64,000 nucleotides of DNA, taken from assembly GCA_002696035.1 (NCBI GenBank), contig NZQV01000018.1, positions 62,001 to 126,000 of the forward strand. The letters are read 5' to 3'. Below the pieces are notes generated by a model that did no database searches, was not told where the DNA came from, and saw nothing but the letters and a program-made list of their open reading frames with translations. Position numbers and translations under genes: made by a program. This stretch comes from Balneola sp. (GTDB lineage: Bacteria > Bacteroidota > Rhodothermia > Balneolales > Balneolaceae). Below, in pieces: positions 39,391-47,900 of this stretch (positions within the stretch are counted from its first letter, which is position 1; every line of letters starts with the position of its first letter).

Positions 39391-39912
39391 ATGACTACAT
39401 TTGTGACTCAGGATAAAAAAAATGGTGAACGAGAGCAGGAGTCTGCTGCAAAACCCATCGAAAAGGTGTCTATCATTATTTCTAAGGGATCGCTTGAAGA
39501 AGTTTACCCTGGATTAATTATGGCAAATGGAGCCCGGATGGAAGGAATTGAAGCAACCATATTTTTCACCTTTTTTGGTTTGGATGCCATTATAGATAAT
39601 AGAATGGACAAGCTGAAAGTGGCTACAGTAGGAAATCCCGCTATGCATATTCCCACTATGGTCGGCGGCTTGCCTGGAATGTCAGCTTTTGCTACCAAAA
39701 AAATGAAGAAAGAAATCGAGAAATTAGACATTCCTCCAGTTCGTGAATTCATAGAAATGATACATGACACGGGCGCTGAAATCTATGCATGTCGGGCTAC
39801 GGTAGATATGTTTCATCTGGATGAAAGAGACTTTTGTGAACAGGTAGATGGAATCATTTCTGTAGGTGAGTTTTACGAAAAGTCAGCTGGGGCAGAAATC
39901 ATTTTCACCTGA
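39391..39912 (+). CDS. DsrE2-like sulfur relay protein
   Basis: The 173-aa protein begins with a polar tail and then a DsrE-type fold: KVSIIISKGSLEEVYPGLIMA, TIFFTFFGLDAI, and AEIYACRATVDMF with the probable active Cys, followed by VDGIISVGEFYEKS. The large middle insertion with PTMVGGLPGMSAFATKKM is typical of DsrE2 proteins. GGAG lies before the ATG. With SQR- and TusE-like neighbours it probably carries persulfide from sulfide oxidation; sulfur acceptor enzymes are not in the window. Confidence 0.87.
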   Translation: MTTFVTQDKKNGEREQESAAKPIEKVSIIISKGSLEEVYPGLIMANGARMEGIEATIFFTFFGLDAIIDNRMDKLKVATVGNPAMHIPTMVGGLPGMSAFATKKMKKEIEKLDIPPVREFIEMIHDTGAEIYACRATVDMFHLDERDFCEQVDGIISVGEFYEKSAGAEIIFT

Positions 39913-39965
39913 TATTCAACTCCCTATGCATGCTCAAATACAATGAGAATTCAGTGTTGACGATA

Positions 39966-40099
39966 GGATAAGGTAATGAACCTGGATCGTTTCGATCTGA
40001 AGTAATTTGATCCATTCCAATACCTGGTGACGGCGCTCCGCGTCGTCACCAAATTGATATTACAAAGGCAGTCTGATTTATTTCAGGCTGCCTTTTTTT
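39966..40099 (+). repeat. 134-bp direct repeat, copy B (katG 3' remnant plus terminator)
   Basis: A copy of 37412-37545 downstream of the sulfur module. It still encodes the last katG codons in frame to the stop but has no gene attached. It supplies a terminator for the module. Confidence 0.93.
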
Positions 40100-40173
40100 G
40101 TTTTGGGACCGGGTGGTCCCGATGGGCGTCCCCAACAGGGTTGTTGAGAAAGAGATAAATTTTGCCTTCACAC

Positions 40174-41061
40174 TCAGTAATTACAATATGGGCAATCAGG
40201 AATTCCCGGAAATGCTTCTTGCAGCCCACGGAAATTCTGGCAGGTAGCCTCTACAGCATCCGCTTGATTTGCACATGCATATTGATAAGCAGCCTGACAT
40301 AGAGTTTGCCATTGGGGATCTCCTTCAGGACCATTATAACTGCCACATCCTCCGGGCACATCACTTCCACTATCCTTGCCTTCTTCATCACTGCCTGAAT
40401 CACTTTCTCCGTAATCACCCCCGATCCCACTATATGAAATATTTCCTGAAAGTGTGTATGGACTCTCTGTATCGTTGACTTCAAGCTCGGGGACCTCCAT
40501 ATCGAGATCTAGTGTTGAAAATCCATCCTCTATGGAAAAATCAATTCCAACTAAATCAATTTGCCCTGATACAGATACGCTGTTGGTATCTTCATCAAAA
40601 TAAAGAGCTTTAAACGTTCCATGATCTGGCATATTTTCAAAAATCAGGAATGTTTCATGCTCCGATACACGACTGTTTAAGAGACCGGAATCTTGTTCAT
40701 TATTGATCTTGATCTGTAACCAACCTGGCCCTGGTTCAAAAATATCTCCACGGGAGTCGTAGGGTAACATAGTTAACAGAATTCCGCCTTCATCCTCATC
40801 ATGATTGTCGATATACCCAACCGCCGCTACCAAATTGAAAGGCACATGTTCTTCGCTGCCCAACTCTTCAATGTATAAGTCAATGTTAGTATTGTCAGAA
40901 TCATCTAGATCGAAAAAGACTAATTCAGGCTCAGATATTTCTGCTTCCTCCGCACATCCTGCCATAAAGATCCCTATAACCATCAGAAATAATAGATGAG
41001 CAAACAGTCTGATTCTTTTTTGTTTTTGAAATTTGAGAAAGCTTCTCTTTGTGATATACAT
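40174..41061 (-). CDS. Lipoprotein of unknown function with Cys-rich C-terminus
   Basis: From MYITKRSF the signal ends GIFMAGC, a good lipobox. The ~295-aa protein has an acidic, strand-rich body (VFFDLDDSDNTNIDLYIEEL, SVSGQIDLVGIDFSIEDG) and then a Gly/Ser/Asp linker. The last ~60 residues carry six cysteines (GGCGSY, TLCQ, YACANQ, EATCQ, PDCPYC), likely disulfide-bonded. I recognise no family. It lies just right of the duplicated katG terminator, convergent with the sulfur module. Confidence 0.6.
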   Translation of the reverse strand: MYITKRSFLKFQKQKRIRLFAHLLFLMVIGIFMAGCAEEAEISEPELVFFDLDDSDNTNIDLYIEELGSEEHVPFNLVAAVGYIDNHDEDEGGILLTMLPYDSRGDIFEPGPGWLQIKINNEQDSGLLNSRVSEHETFLIFENMPDHGTFKALYFDEDTNSVSVSGQIDLVGIDFSIEDGFSTLDLDMEVPELEVNDTESPYTLSGNISYSGIGGDYGESDSGSDEEGKDSGSDVPGGCGSYNGPEGDPQWQTLCQAAYQYACANQADAVEATCQNFRGLQEAFPGIPDCPYCNY

Positions 41062-41232
41062 AATCACCCCGCTGATTTTATTTACCTTGGCATATCACTT
41101 AATTACCCAAAAAATTGATAGTATTTCACCACATGATTGTGTGGAATTCTATGAGGTAAAACATAGGTTATGGTGGTTTCAGATAAGGTTTTTCAGCCAG
41201 ATGGCTGGGAATGAGGACGTAAGTAGATGGAG

Positions 41233-42495
41233 TTAATCCTCGGCATCTTTCTGATAGAATTGCATCGCCTTCAAAAAGCTAAAAGTCGCCAAAATTCCGC
41301 ATACCGTAAAAACCAGCAATAAAGCTTTTGAAGGTCCATATAAATCCGTAAACATATGATCAATGAGCCAGCCCGTTACGGGCGGACCGATCCCGAATCC
41401 CACAATGCTGATCACAAATAGATAGACCGCGCCGGCCATTCCCCGCATGTCCGACTTCACAAAATATTGGATGAGGGCAGCGGCCACTCCGTTGTAGGAA
41501 GAGGCGATCACATTCCCGATCCCGATCAAAATAAAAGCGGTGATAACCGACTCCGCCATCAACCCGAAATAATAGAACGGAAGTCCACCTAAAGCAGCGA
41601 TAATTCCCATCACAAACCGTTTTTCAGCACCATATTTCAGGGCCAGCTTATCAGCCAGCCAGCCGGAGATATTCACTCCCACGCCTGTGGCAAACATGAA
41701 CCAGCCGTATTGAGAGATCAGTGATGGAGATGCGAAGGTGTCATTGAATACGTTCCCTATGAACGCCAAAATGGTGTAGCCGCTGAGAGCCAATAAAGAA
41801 AATCCCGCAAGGTGATATTGAACGGCTTTCTTTTGGAAGATGAATTTCAGCACTTCAAAAAACTTGGGAACTGTGCGCTCACTTTTTCCCGATCTTCGTT
41901 TTGGTTCTCGGATCAACAAAAAACCGATCACAGCTAATAATACACCGGGCCAGCCTACGGTTTTCATGGCTTCCCGCCAGTCGTAGGCTTCGGCAACAGA
42001 ACCTCCAATAAGGAATGAAAGTCCGACTCCCACAAAAATTCCGGAAGCGTAAAATGAAAATACCCGCGCTCTTTTTTCGGGGGGAAAGTAATCGGCTAGC
42101 AGGGAATATACAGCGGGACTCAAAGCGGATTGGCTCACCCCAACAAAAAATCGTGCGGTCACAAGAAATACGAATGAGCTGGCAAAACCGCTGGCTACGG
42201 TCATCAGGCTCCAGATCAGCAACCCGGTAAGGATAATTCGTTTTCGGGAAAATTGATCAGCAAACCACCCCATAAAAATTCCGCATATCGCATAGATCAG
42301 GGAAAAAGCTGGTCCGTACAGAATACCGATCTGGGTGTTGGAGAGACCGAGGTTATCCCGAATGGCCGTTCCCAGTACAGCAACTATTTGCCGGTCTACA
42401 AAGCTGGAAATGTAGATCAGAAATAACAACCCCAGTACCAGCCAGGCATATAATGTTGGATTTCGGGCTTCAAGTTTGTCGTAGATGAATTTCAT
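41233..42495 (-). CDS. MFS transporter (spinster-like branch)
   Basis: The 420-aa protein has twelve predicted helices and the MFS loop GWFADQFSRKRIILTG between helices 2 and 3. The second half repeats the pattern (GWLADKLALKYGAEKRFV). FVDRQIVAVL at helix 1 fits the spinster/SPNS-like group, which exports lipids and other organics. I start at MKFIYDK. Substrate unknown. Confidence 0.85.
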   Translation of the reverse strand: MKFIYDKLEARNPTLYAWLVLGLLFLIYISSFVDRQIVAVLGTAIRDNLGLSNTQIGILYGPAFSLIYAICGIFMGWFADQFSRKRIILTGLLIWSLMTVASGFASSFVFLVTARFFVGVSQSALSPAVYSLLADYFPPEKRARVFSFYASGIFVGVGLSFLIGGSVAEAYDWREAMKTVGWPGVLLAVIGFLLIREPKRRSGKSERTVPKFFEVLKFIFQKKAVQYHLAGFSLLALSGYTILAFIGNVFNDTFASPSLISQYGWFMFATGVGVNISGWLADKLALKYGAEKRFVMGIIAALGGLPFYYFGLMAESVITAFILIGIGNVIASSYNGVAAALIQYFVKSDMRGMAGAVYLFVISIVGFGIGPPVTGWLIDHMFTDLYGPSKALLLVFTVCGILATFSFLKAMQFYQKDAED

Positions 42496-42574
42496 GCCGC
42501 AAAGATAGAGCACAGATTTGTTGGATGACAGGATTTCACAGATTTAAATACATTGTGCTCGTTTTGCTTTCCCC

Positions 42575-42617
42575 TCTGCTCAGCGAGCCGATCTACGAAC
42601 CATGGCTCCCTGAGCCA
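42575..42617. repeat. Second BIME-like GGCTC hairpin pair
   Basis: GCTCAGCGAGCCGATCTACG repeats the sequence at 34488 onwards with one change, followed by TGGCTCCCTGAGCCA, an inverted partner. It lies between the MFS and asd starts. Confidence 0.7.
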
Positions 42618-42780
42618 TATTGTATAACAGCATCGTAATTCGTGGACAGTTTGGAGTTCATCTATTCGCTCCATTAAGAAAATTGAATATTTGCTGTACA
42701 AAAATCTCACATCAAGGTTACAGAATGGTTATTTTTAAGACTCACTTAATTTTGATCAAAACAAAACTCACTCATTTATC

Positions 42781-43830
42781 ATGAAAGTTGGAATTTTAGG
42801 CGCTACCGGTGCTGTTGGACAAAAATTTATTCGTTTACTTCAGGGACATCCCTGGTTTGAAATTGAGGCCCTTGGTGCTTCCGAACGCTCAGCCGGCAAA
42901 AAATACAAACAGGCTGCCAACTGGATCGAAGATGTAGTTCTTCCGGAATCTATTAAAGAAATGACGGTTAAGAACTGTGAGCCTTCTGAGTTCAGCACAG
43001 TCGATTTTGTGTTTTCGGGATTGGATTCTTCCGTTGCAGGTGAAATTGAAAAAGCTTTTGCAACCGCCGGAATCCCGGTTATTTCAAACGCCAAAAATTA
43101 TCGACAGAATCCTACGGTTCCACTTTTGATCCCGGAAATCAACCCGGATCATACCGAGCTCATCAAAACTCAGAATTTCACCAAAGATGGAAGTGGCTGG
43201 ATCGTTACCAATCCCAATTGCGTGGCTGTTCCGTTGTCTATTTCACTAAAACCGCTTCATGATGCATTTGGGATCGACAGCCTGATCCTGACTACCATGC
43301 AAGCCGTATCCGGAGCAGGATATCCTGGTGTAGCCAGTCTTGATATATTAGGCAATGTAGTTCCCTACATTTCCGGCGAAGAGCCAAAAGTAGGTCCTGA
43401 GACCCGGAAGCTGTTAGGAACCCTGGAAGGGACCGATCTCATCAGACCGGAATTTCCGGTTCAAGCCACTGCCACGCGCGTCCCCACCATCAACGGGCAC
43501 ATGATCTCAGCGACGGTGAAACTCAAAAACACCCCGGCTGATATTGAGGAAGTGAAAGCGGCCTATACCAATTGGAAAAATCCTATTGCCAATCTTAAAC
43601 TGCCTTTTGCCCCCAAAGAATTGTATAAGCTGCATGAGGAAGAGAAATATCCACAACCACGCTTGCATGCCGACTGGGAAAATGGAATGCAACTGCATTT
43701 AGGTCGCCTGAGAAAAGCAGAAGTGTTCGACGTCAGCTTCGTAGCCATGGCGCACAACACCATTCGCGGTGCGGCTGGTGGTGCCATCCTGAATGCCGAA
43801 TTATTGGTGAAGAAAGGATTCCTGAAATAA
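42781..43830 (+). CDS. asd: Aspartate-semialdehyde dehydrogenase
   Basis: This enzyme reduces aspartyl phosphate to aspartate semialdehyde for lysine, threonine and methionine. The NADP motif GILGATGAVGQKFIRLL, the active-site Cys in TNPNCVAVPLSI, and the base His in KVPTINGHM-type region (RVPTINGHMISATV) are present. The 349-aa form resembles the archaeal/fungal-type branch (longer loops, PRLHADWENGM). A single gene, convergent with the paralogous pair below. Confidence 0.94.
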   Translation: MKVGILGATGAVGQKFIRLLQGHPWFEIEALGASERSAGKKYKQAANWIEDVVLPESIKEMTVKNCEPSEFSTVDFVFSGLDSSVAGEIEKAFATAGIPVISNAKNYRQNPTVPLLIPEINPDHTELIKTQNFTKDGSGWIVTNPNCVAVPLSISLKPLHDAFGIDSLILTTMQAVSGAGYPGVASLDILGNVVPYISGEEPKVGPETRKLLGTLEGTDLIRPEFPVQATATRVPTINGHMISATVKLKNTPADIEEVKAAYTNWKNPIANLKLPFAPKELYKLHEEEKYPQPRLHADWENGMQLHLGRLRKAEVFDVSFVAMAHNTIRGAAGGAILNAELLVKKGFLK

Positions 43831-43843
43831 TTTATTAAACATG

Positions 43844-43871
43844 GTAGAGACGCAAAACCTTGCGTCTCTAC
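43844..43871. terminator. Perfect 12-bp GTAGAGACGC hairpin after asd
   Basis: GTAGAGACGCAA and TTGCGTCTCTAC with an AACC loop form an exact stem. It lies between convergent genes and is likely a bidirectional terminator or dispersed palindrome; the GTAGAGACGC word is known from other bacterial intergenic repeats. Confidence 0.8.
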
Positions 43872-43886
43872 AGGTGTTTTACAAAA

Positions 43887-44282
43887 TTATCGGTCGTTCA
43901 TATCATCCAATCTTTTCTGGGACTGATATAAATTCAATTTGGTTGAAAACCGAATGGCAGCATCACGGTCGCGCCGTTTTATTTTCAGGACGATCTTACC
44001 CTGCTCACTTCCCGGAAGGGGCTCAAAAAACGCCCATTGACTGGCTTCAAAGATCAGCTTGCCCCCTGTAAACGGAAAGCCTTTCTTGAATTCCGTGCTT
44101 TTGATCTGATCTACATCTATCGAAAATTTTGAGAGATTGCTGAGGGCATTTCCATACATATCATACACTTTGTACTCGAATAAAATTTCCCGGTCGATAG
44201 CACTGACCACGCCTTTCACTTCCTTCACGGTTACTCGTTTATCAGAAGTTTCATACATGGAATATTGATAAGGAATACTCAT
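43887..44282 (-). CDS. Small PH-like/unknown protein, copy 2
   Basis: The 131-aa protein is strand-rich then helical (GKIVLKIKRRDRDAAIRFST, then KLNLYQSQKRLDDMNDR). It is a diverged paralogue of the gene 3 bp upstream: both share a KKG-F/W-x-GKLI block, LPG, VLK-x-RRK/D-RD-A and S-x-LNL near the end. A PH-like barrel is a guess. No family recognised. Confidence 0.6.
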   Translation of the reverse strand: MSIPYQYSMYETSDKRVTVKEVKGVVSAIDREILFEYKVYDMYGNALSNLSKFSIDVDQIKSTEFKKGFPFTGGKLIFEASQWAFFEPLPGSEQGKIVLKIKRRDRDAAIRFSTKLNLYQSQKRLDDMNDR

Positions 44283-44285
44283 GGT

Positions 44286-44663
44286 TTAATCGTCCAGCTC
44301 TCTGAGTTTTTCTTCCGACAACTTCAGGTTCAGATTAGATGAAATACTTGCCGCCACATCCCGGTTTTTGCGTCTTACTTTTAACACCCGTTCTGTAAGA
44401 TCCTTGCCGGGAAGATCTCCGAAAGATTTTGCCGTTTTCCCGTGTAAGATCAACTTTCCGCTGAACCATCCCTTCTTATACTCCAGCATATCAAGTTCCG
44501 AAATGGTAATCTTCTCCGTTCTAAGTTCAGATTGATAGGCTTCAACAACTGCATCCTTTTTCTGGTATTCGAAGACGAGCGTGTTCTCTTCCACGCGCAG
44601 AATTCCCTCCAATTTCATGAAGCCGCCGTTTAAATTTTCTATAGTAAATGGAAGACTACGCAT
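44286..44663 (-). CDS. Small PH-like/unknown protein, copy 1
   Basis: The 125-aa protein is paralogous to the next gene: LEYKKGWFSGKLILHGK, LPGKDLTERVLKVRRKNRDVAASISSN, and a short C-terminal helix. It is probably a seven-strand sandwich or barrel plus helix, as in PH domains. The two genes are separated by 3 bp and surely co-transcribed. Confidence 0.6.
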   Translation of the reverse strand: MRSLPFTIENLNGGFMKLEGILRVEENTLVFEYQKKDAVVEAYQSELRTEKITISELDMLEYKKGWFSGKLILHGKTAKSFGDLPGKDLTERVLKVRRKNRDVAASISSNLNLKLSEEKLRELDD

Positions 44664-44724
44664 CGCTAATATTGTTTTTACTTAGTTTAGTGTACATTAA
44701 ATTCTTTTCAAAAAAAGTACAAAA

Positions 44725-44857
44725 AAACTGTAAGGAGTTCTGTTCTCATCGCTCTAACTAACAGCTAACAAAGAGAACACTAACATTGCCTGGGGACTTC
44801 AACGTCCTCATGTCCTTCAGGGGTAAAAGGTGGAAAATCCTTTTACCCTCTTTTTTT
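44725..44857 (+). ncRNA. Candidate structured leader or small RNA before the giant surface gene
   Basis: GTTCTC (44744) can pair with GAGAAC (44773). CCTG-n-GGAC / GTCC-n-CAGG nests around 44790-44820. Next comes a strong intrinsic terminator at 44821-44857. No ORF fits. Either a short independent RNA ends here or readthrough into the 2284-aa gene is controlled. Confidence 0.5.
44821..44857 (+). terminator. Intrinsic terminator 62 nt before the giant gene
   Basis: GGGTAAAAGG, an 8-nt loop, CCTTTTACCC, then TCTTTTTTT: a perfect 10-bp stem with a T-tract on the plus strand, ahead of the gene start rather than after a plus-strand gene. Confidence 0.92.
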
Positions 44858-44918
44858 GCCTTTCATTTTGGTTTCGCACATTTTACGACACATAACTCAT
44901 TAGTCAAAGTTTTTCGGG

Positions 44919-47900
44919 ATGAAACCATACTTACTACTATTTATATCGATCTTGCCGGGATTGCTGTATGCTCAATCCACCACTCTTAATGAAAACTTCG
45001 AAGACGGTGATTTTACAGCCAACCCTGTGTGGATCGGCGATACCGGTGAATTCATCATTCTTGATGATTCCGGAAATAACCTTCTGCAACTTAATGATAC
45101 CGACGCAAGTAATTCCAGCACACAATTGAGAACCGCATCGGCTGCAGCATACGGTGGCTGGGAGTTTTACCTGCAAATGGACTTCAATCCTTCTTCTTCA
45201 AATTATGCAGATGTGTATTTAATATCTGATCAGGAAGATCTTTTGGATGACCTTAACGGGTATTTTGTACGAATTGGAGGTACAGCTGATGAAGTTTCAT
45301 TATTCCGTCAGGATGGAGCTGCTGCTACTAAGATCATTGACGGGACGGATGGGACTGTTTCTACAAATCCGGTTAACATCCGCATAAAAGTACTTCGCGA
45401 CAATACAGGCAATTGGGAGGTTTTGATCGATTCGGCTGTAACTGGCAATTTTGTATCGCAGGGAACCATATCTGACAATGACCATACTTCCTCCAGTTAT
45501 TTTGGTTTGGTGGCAAATTACACTTCTACCCGCAGTGAACTCTTATATTTTGATGACTTTTTCATCAATGTATTCAGGATCGATAATGCGCAGGCTCACT
45601 CAAATGAAACCATCGATGTCGATTTCAACTTTCCTGTTGATGCTGCCACGCTCGAGAACTCAGATTTCACCCTCTCTGATGGCCTTGGTTCACCCCAGCA
45701 AACACAACTTGTAAATTCTGACCTTACTGCCCGTCTGGACTACGGACAGGATATCCCTAACGGAAATTATACGCTTACTGTGAATGACCTCGATGATACT
45801 TTTGGCAATTCCCTTCCTGCCAATTCACAAATTAACTTCACCTTCGCCAATCCTTTTGAACTTACAGCCACAGCGTCACCTCAAAACGATCAGATTTTAC
45901 TGACTCTTAGTGAAGACCTGAATGCATCCACTGTTGAAGCCGGTGATTTTATGGTGAATGGCGGTTCCATAGATCCGGCTAACGGTATTACATTTCCCGA
46001 AGACAACCAGATCTTGCTCGATTTTTCGGATCCACTCCCATCCGGTTCGGTGGAAATTGAAGTTTCAGGTTTTGAAAGTGTAAATGGGTGGACTATTCCA
46101 TCTGAAAGTTCCGGATCATTTTTTATTTATGATGCCTACCAAGCCGGCGATATTGTGATCAATGAATTCATGAAAGATCCGCCCACCGGAACGGCCGAAT
46201 ATGTGGAACTTCGAAATACTTCTGGTCGCTACTTAAATTTAAGAGACTGGCAAGTTGGAGATAAAAACTCTTTGGCGACGGTATCAACTTCTGATCAGGT
46301 CATTCTCCCCAACAACTATGTGGTCATCTCTGCCGACACCTCTGCACTCAACAATTACTATGGGGATGCAAACTACATACAAGCTTCACTGCCTGCACTA
46401 AATAATGGCAGCGATGAAGTTCGGCTGTATGACGAAAATGGGACGCTCATCGATTCCCTTTCCTATACTTCTGAATGGGGTGGAATAGATGTAGCCCTCG
46501 AACGCAGAGATCCCGCGGTGTCATCAACTTTCATGGAGAATTGGGGCGATAGTCCTGCAGCCGATTTTGGCACACCGGGACAAACCAATCAAATTCAATC
46601 CGACAACACTCCGCCCGCCATTAACGAACTCGTGGTATTGGATGATCAAACATTGATGATGATAGTTTCTGAACGTCTCCAAACAAGTTCTGCCGAAAAC
46701 GCCGGTAACTACACGCTGAGCCAAAATCCAGCATCAGGTGCATCCACTCCTCCTCTTCCATCCATTAGCTCTGCCACACAAATTGCTGCCGATACCATTC
46801 GGCTTGACCTGGATGCGGTACTGCAAGAATACGATGGAAACTGGACACTTCAGGCAGATAATCTCACCGATATTTTCGGAAATACGGCCAACGCCTCTGC
46901 GAAATTTAATTACTACGTGATATTTACCGCTGAGGAAAATCAGGTGGCCATCAACGAATTTATGTACGATCCGGCTTCAGGATTCTCGGAATTTGTGGAG
47001 TTATATAATCACTCCGACAGTTCCTTCAACCTGCAAGACTGGACGCTGAACGACAACACCGGGAATCGGCAAACCATCACCCACTCCAGCCGGGTTCTTC
47101 CCAAAGGGCATTACGCAATTCTTGCACCCGATAGTTCTCTGGCTGATCTGTTTCCAAACGCCTCCTTAATTGTGATGGGCAGTCGTTTTCCAGCACTTAA
47201 TAATGGCACCGACGCTATTGTGATCCGTAACCAAAACGGTCTTCAAATTGATTCTTTGACGTATACTTCCAATTGGGGTGGTCAGGAAGTTTCCCTCGAG
47301 CGCAGAAGCGTACATTATCCTGCTACATTCCGGGAAAACTGGGGCGATTCTCCTTCCCCAAACCAGGCTACAGCCGGAGCCGAAAATGAAATTCAACCTG
47401 ATGATACCCCGCCTGAACTTTCAGAATTCGAACAATTATCACCCAATCAGCTCAGGCTTATTTTCTCAGAACGGCTTCAACAAGATCCTGCTCAGACCGT
47501 TTCTAATTTCACCCTTTCGGCTGATAATATTTCGGACATTCCTGAACTCCAATCCGCGACCTTTTCTTCGCCGGATACTATTCTGCTACAGCTTGATGCC
47601 GGTTTGCCAAGCCTCCCCGAAGGAACCACCTATGAACTTTCCATCTCCAGCCAAACCGATATTTTTGATAACACAGCCGGAGAGATCACCCAATCTTTTT
47701 TCGTGATCGAGTATGCGAAAGCCGATTCCGGGGATGTATTTGTAACGGAATTTATTTTCAGTCCGGGAGAAGGATTTACCGATTTCATTGAACTTTATAA
47801 CCCCACAAATACGCCCTTCAACCTCCAAAATTGGACATTTAACGACAATTCCGGAAACCCGCGAAGTATTATTGATGCTGAATTTCCTTTGCTCCCAAAC

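Noticed and set aside
39966-40020. Second katG gene or pseudogene body
   Set aside because: Only the final codons are present; it is the edge of the 134-bp repeat.
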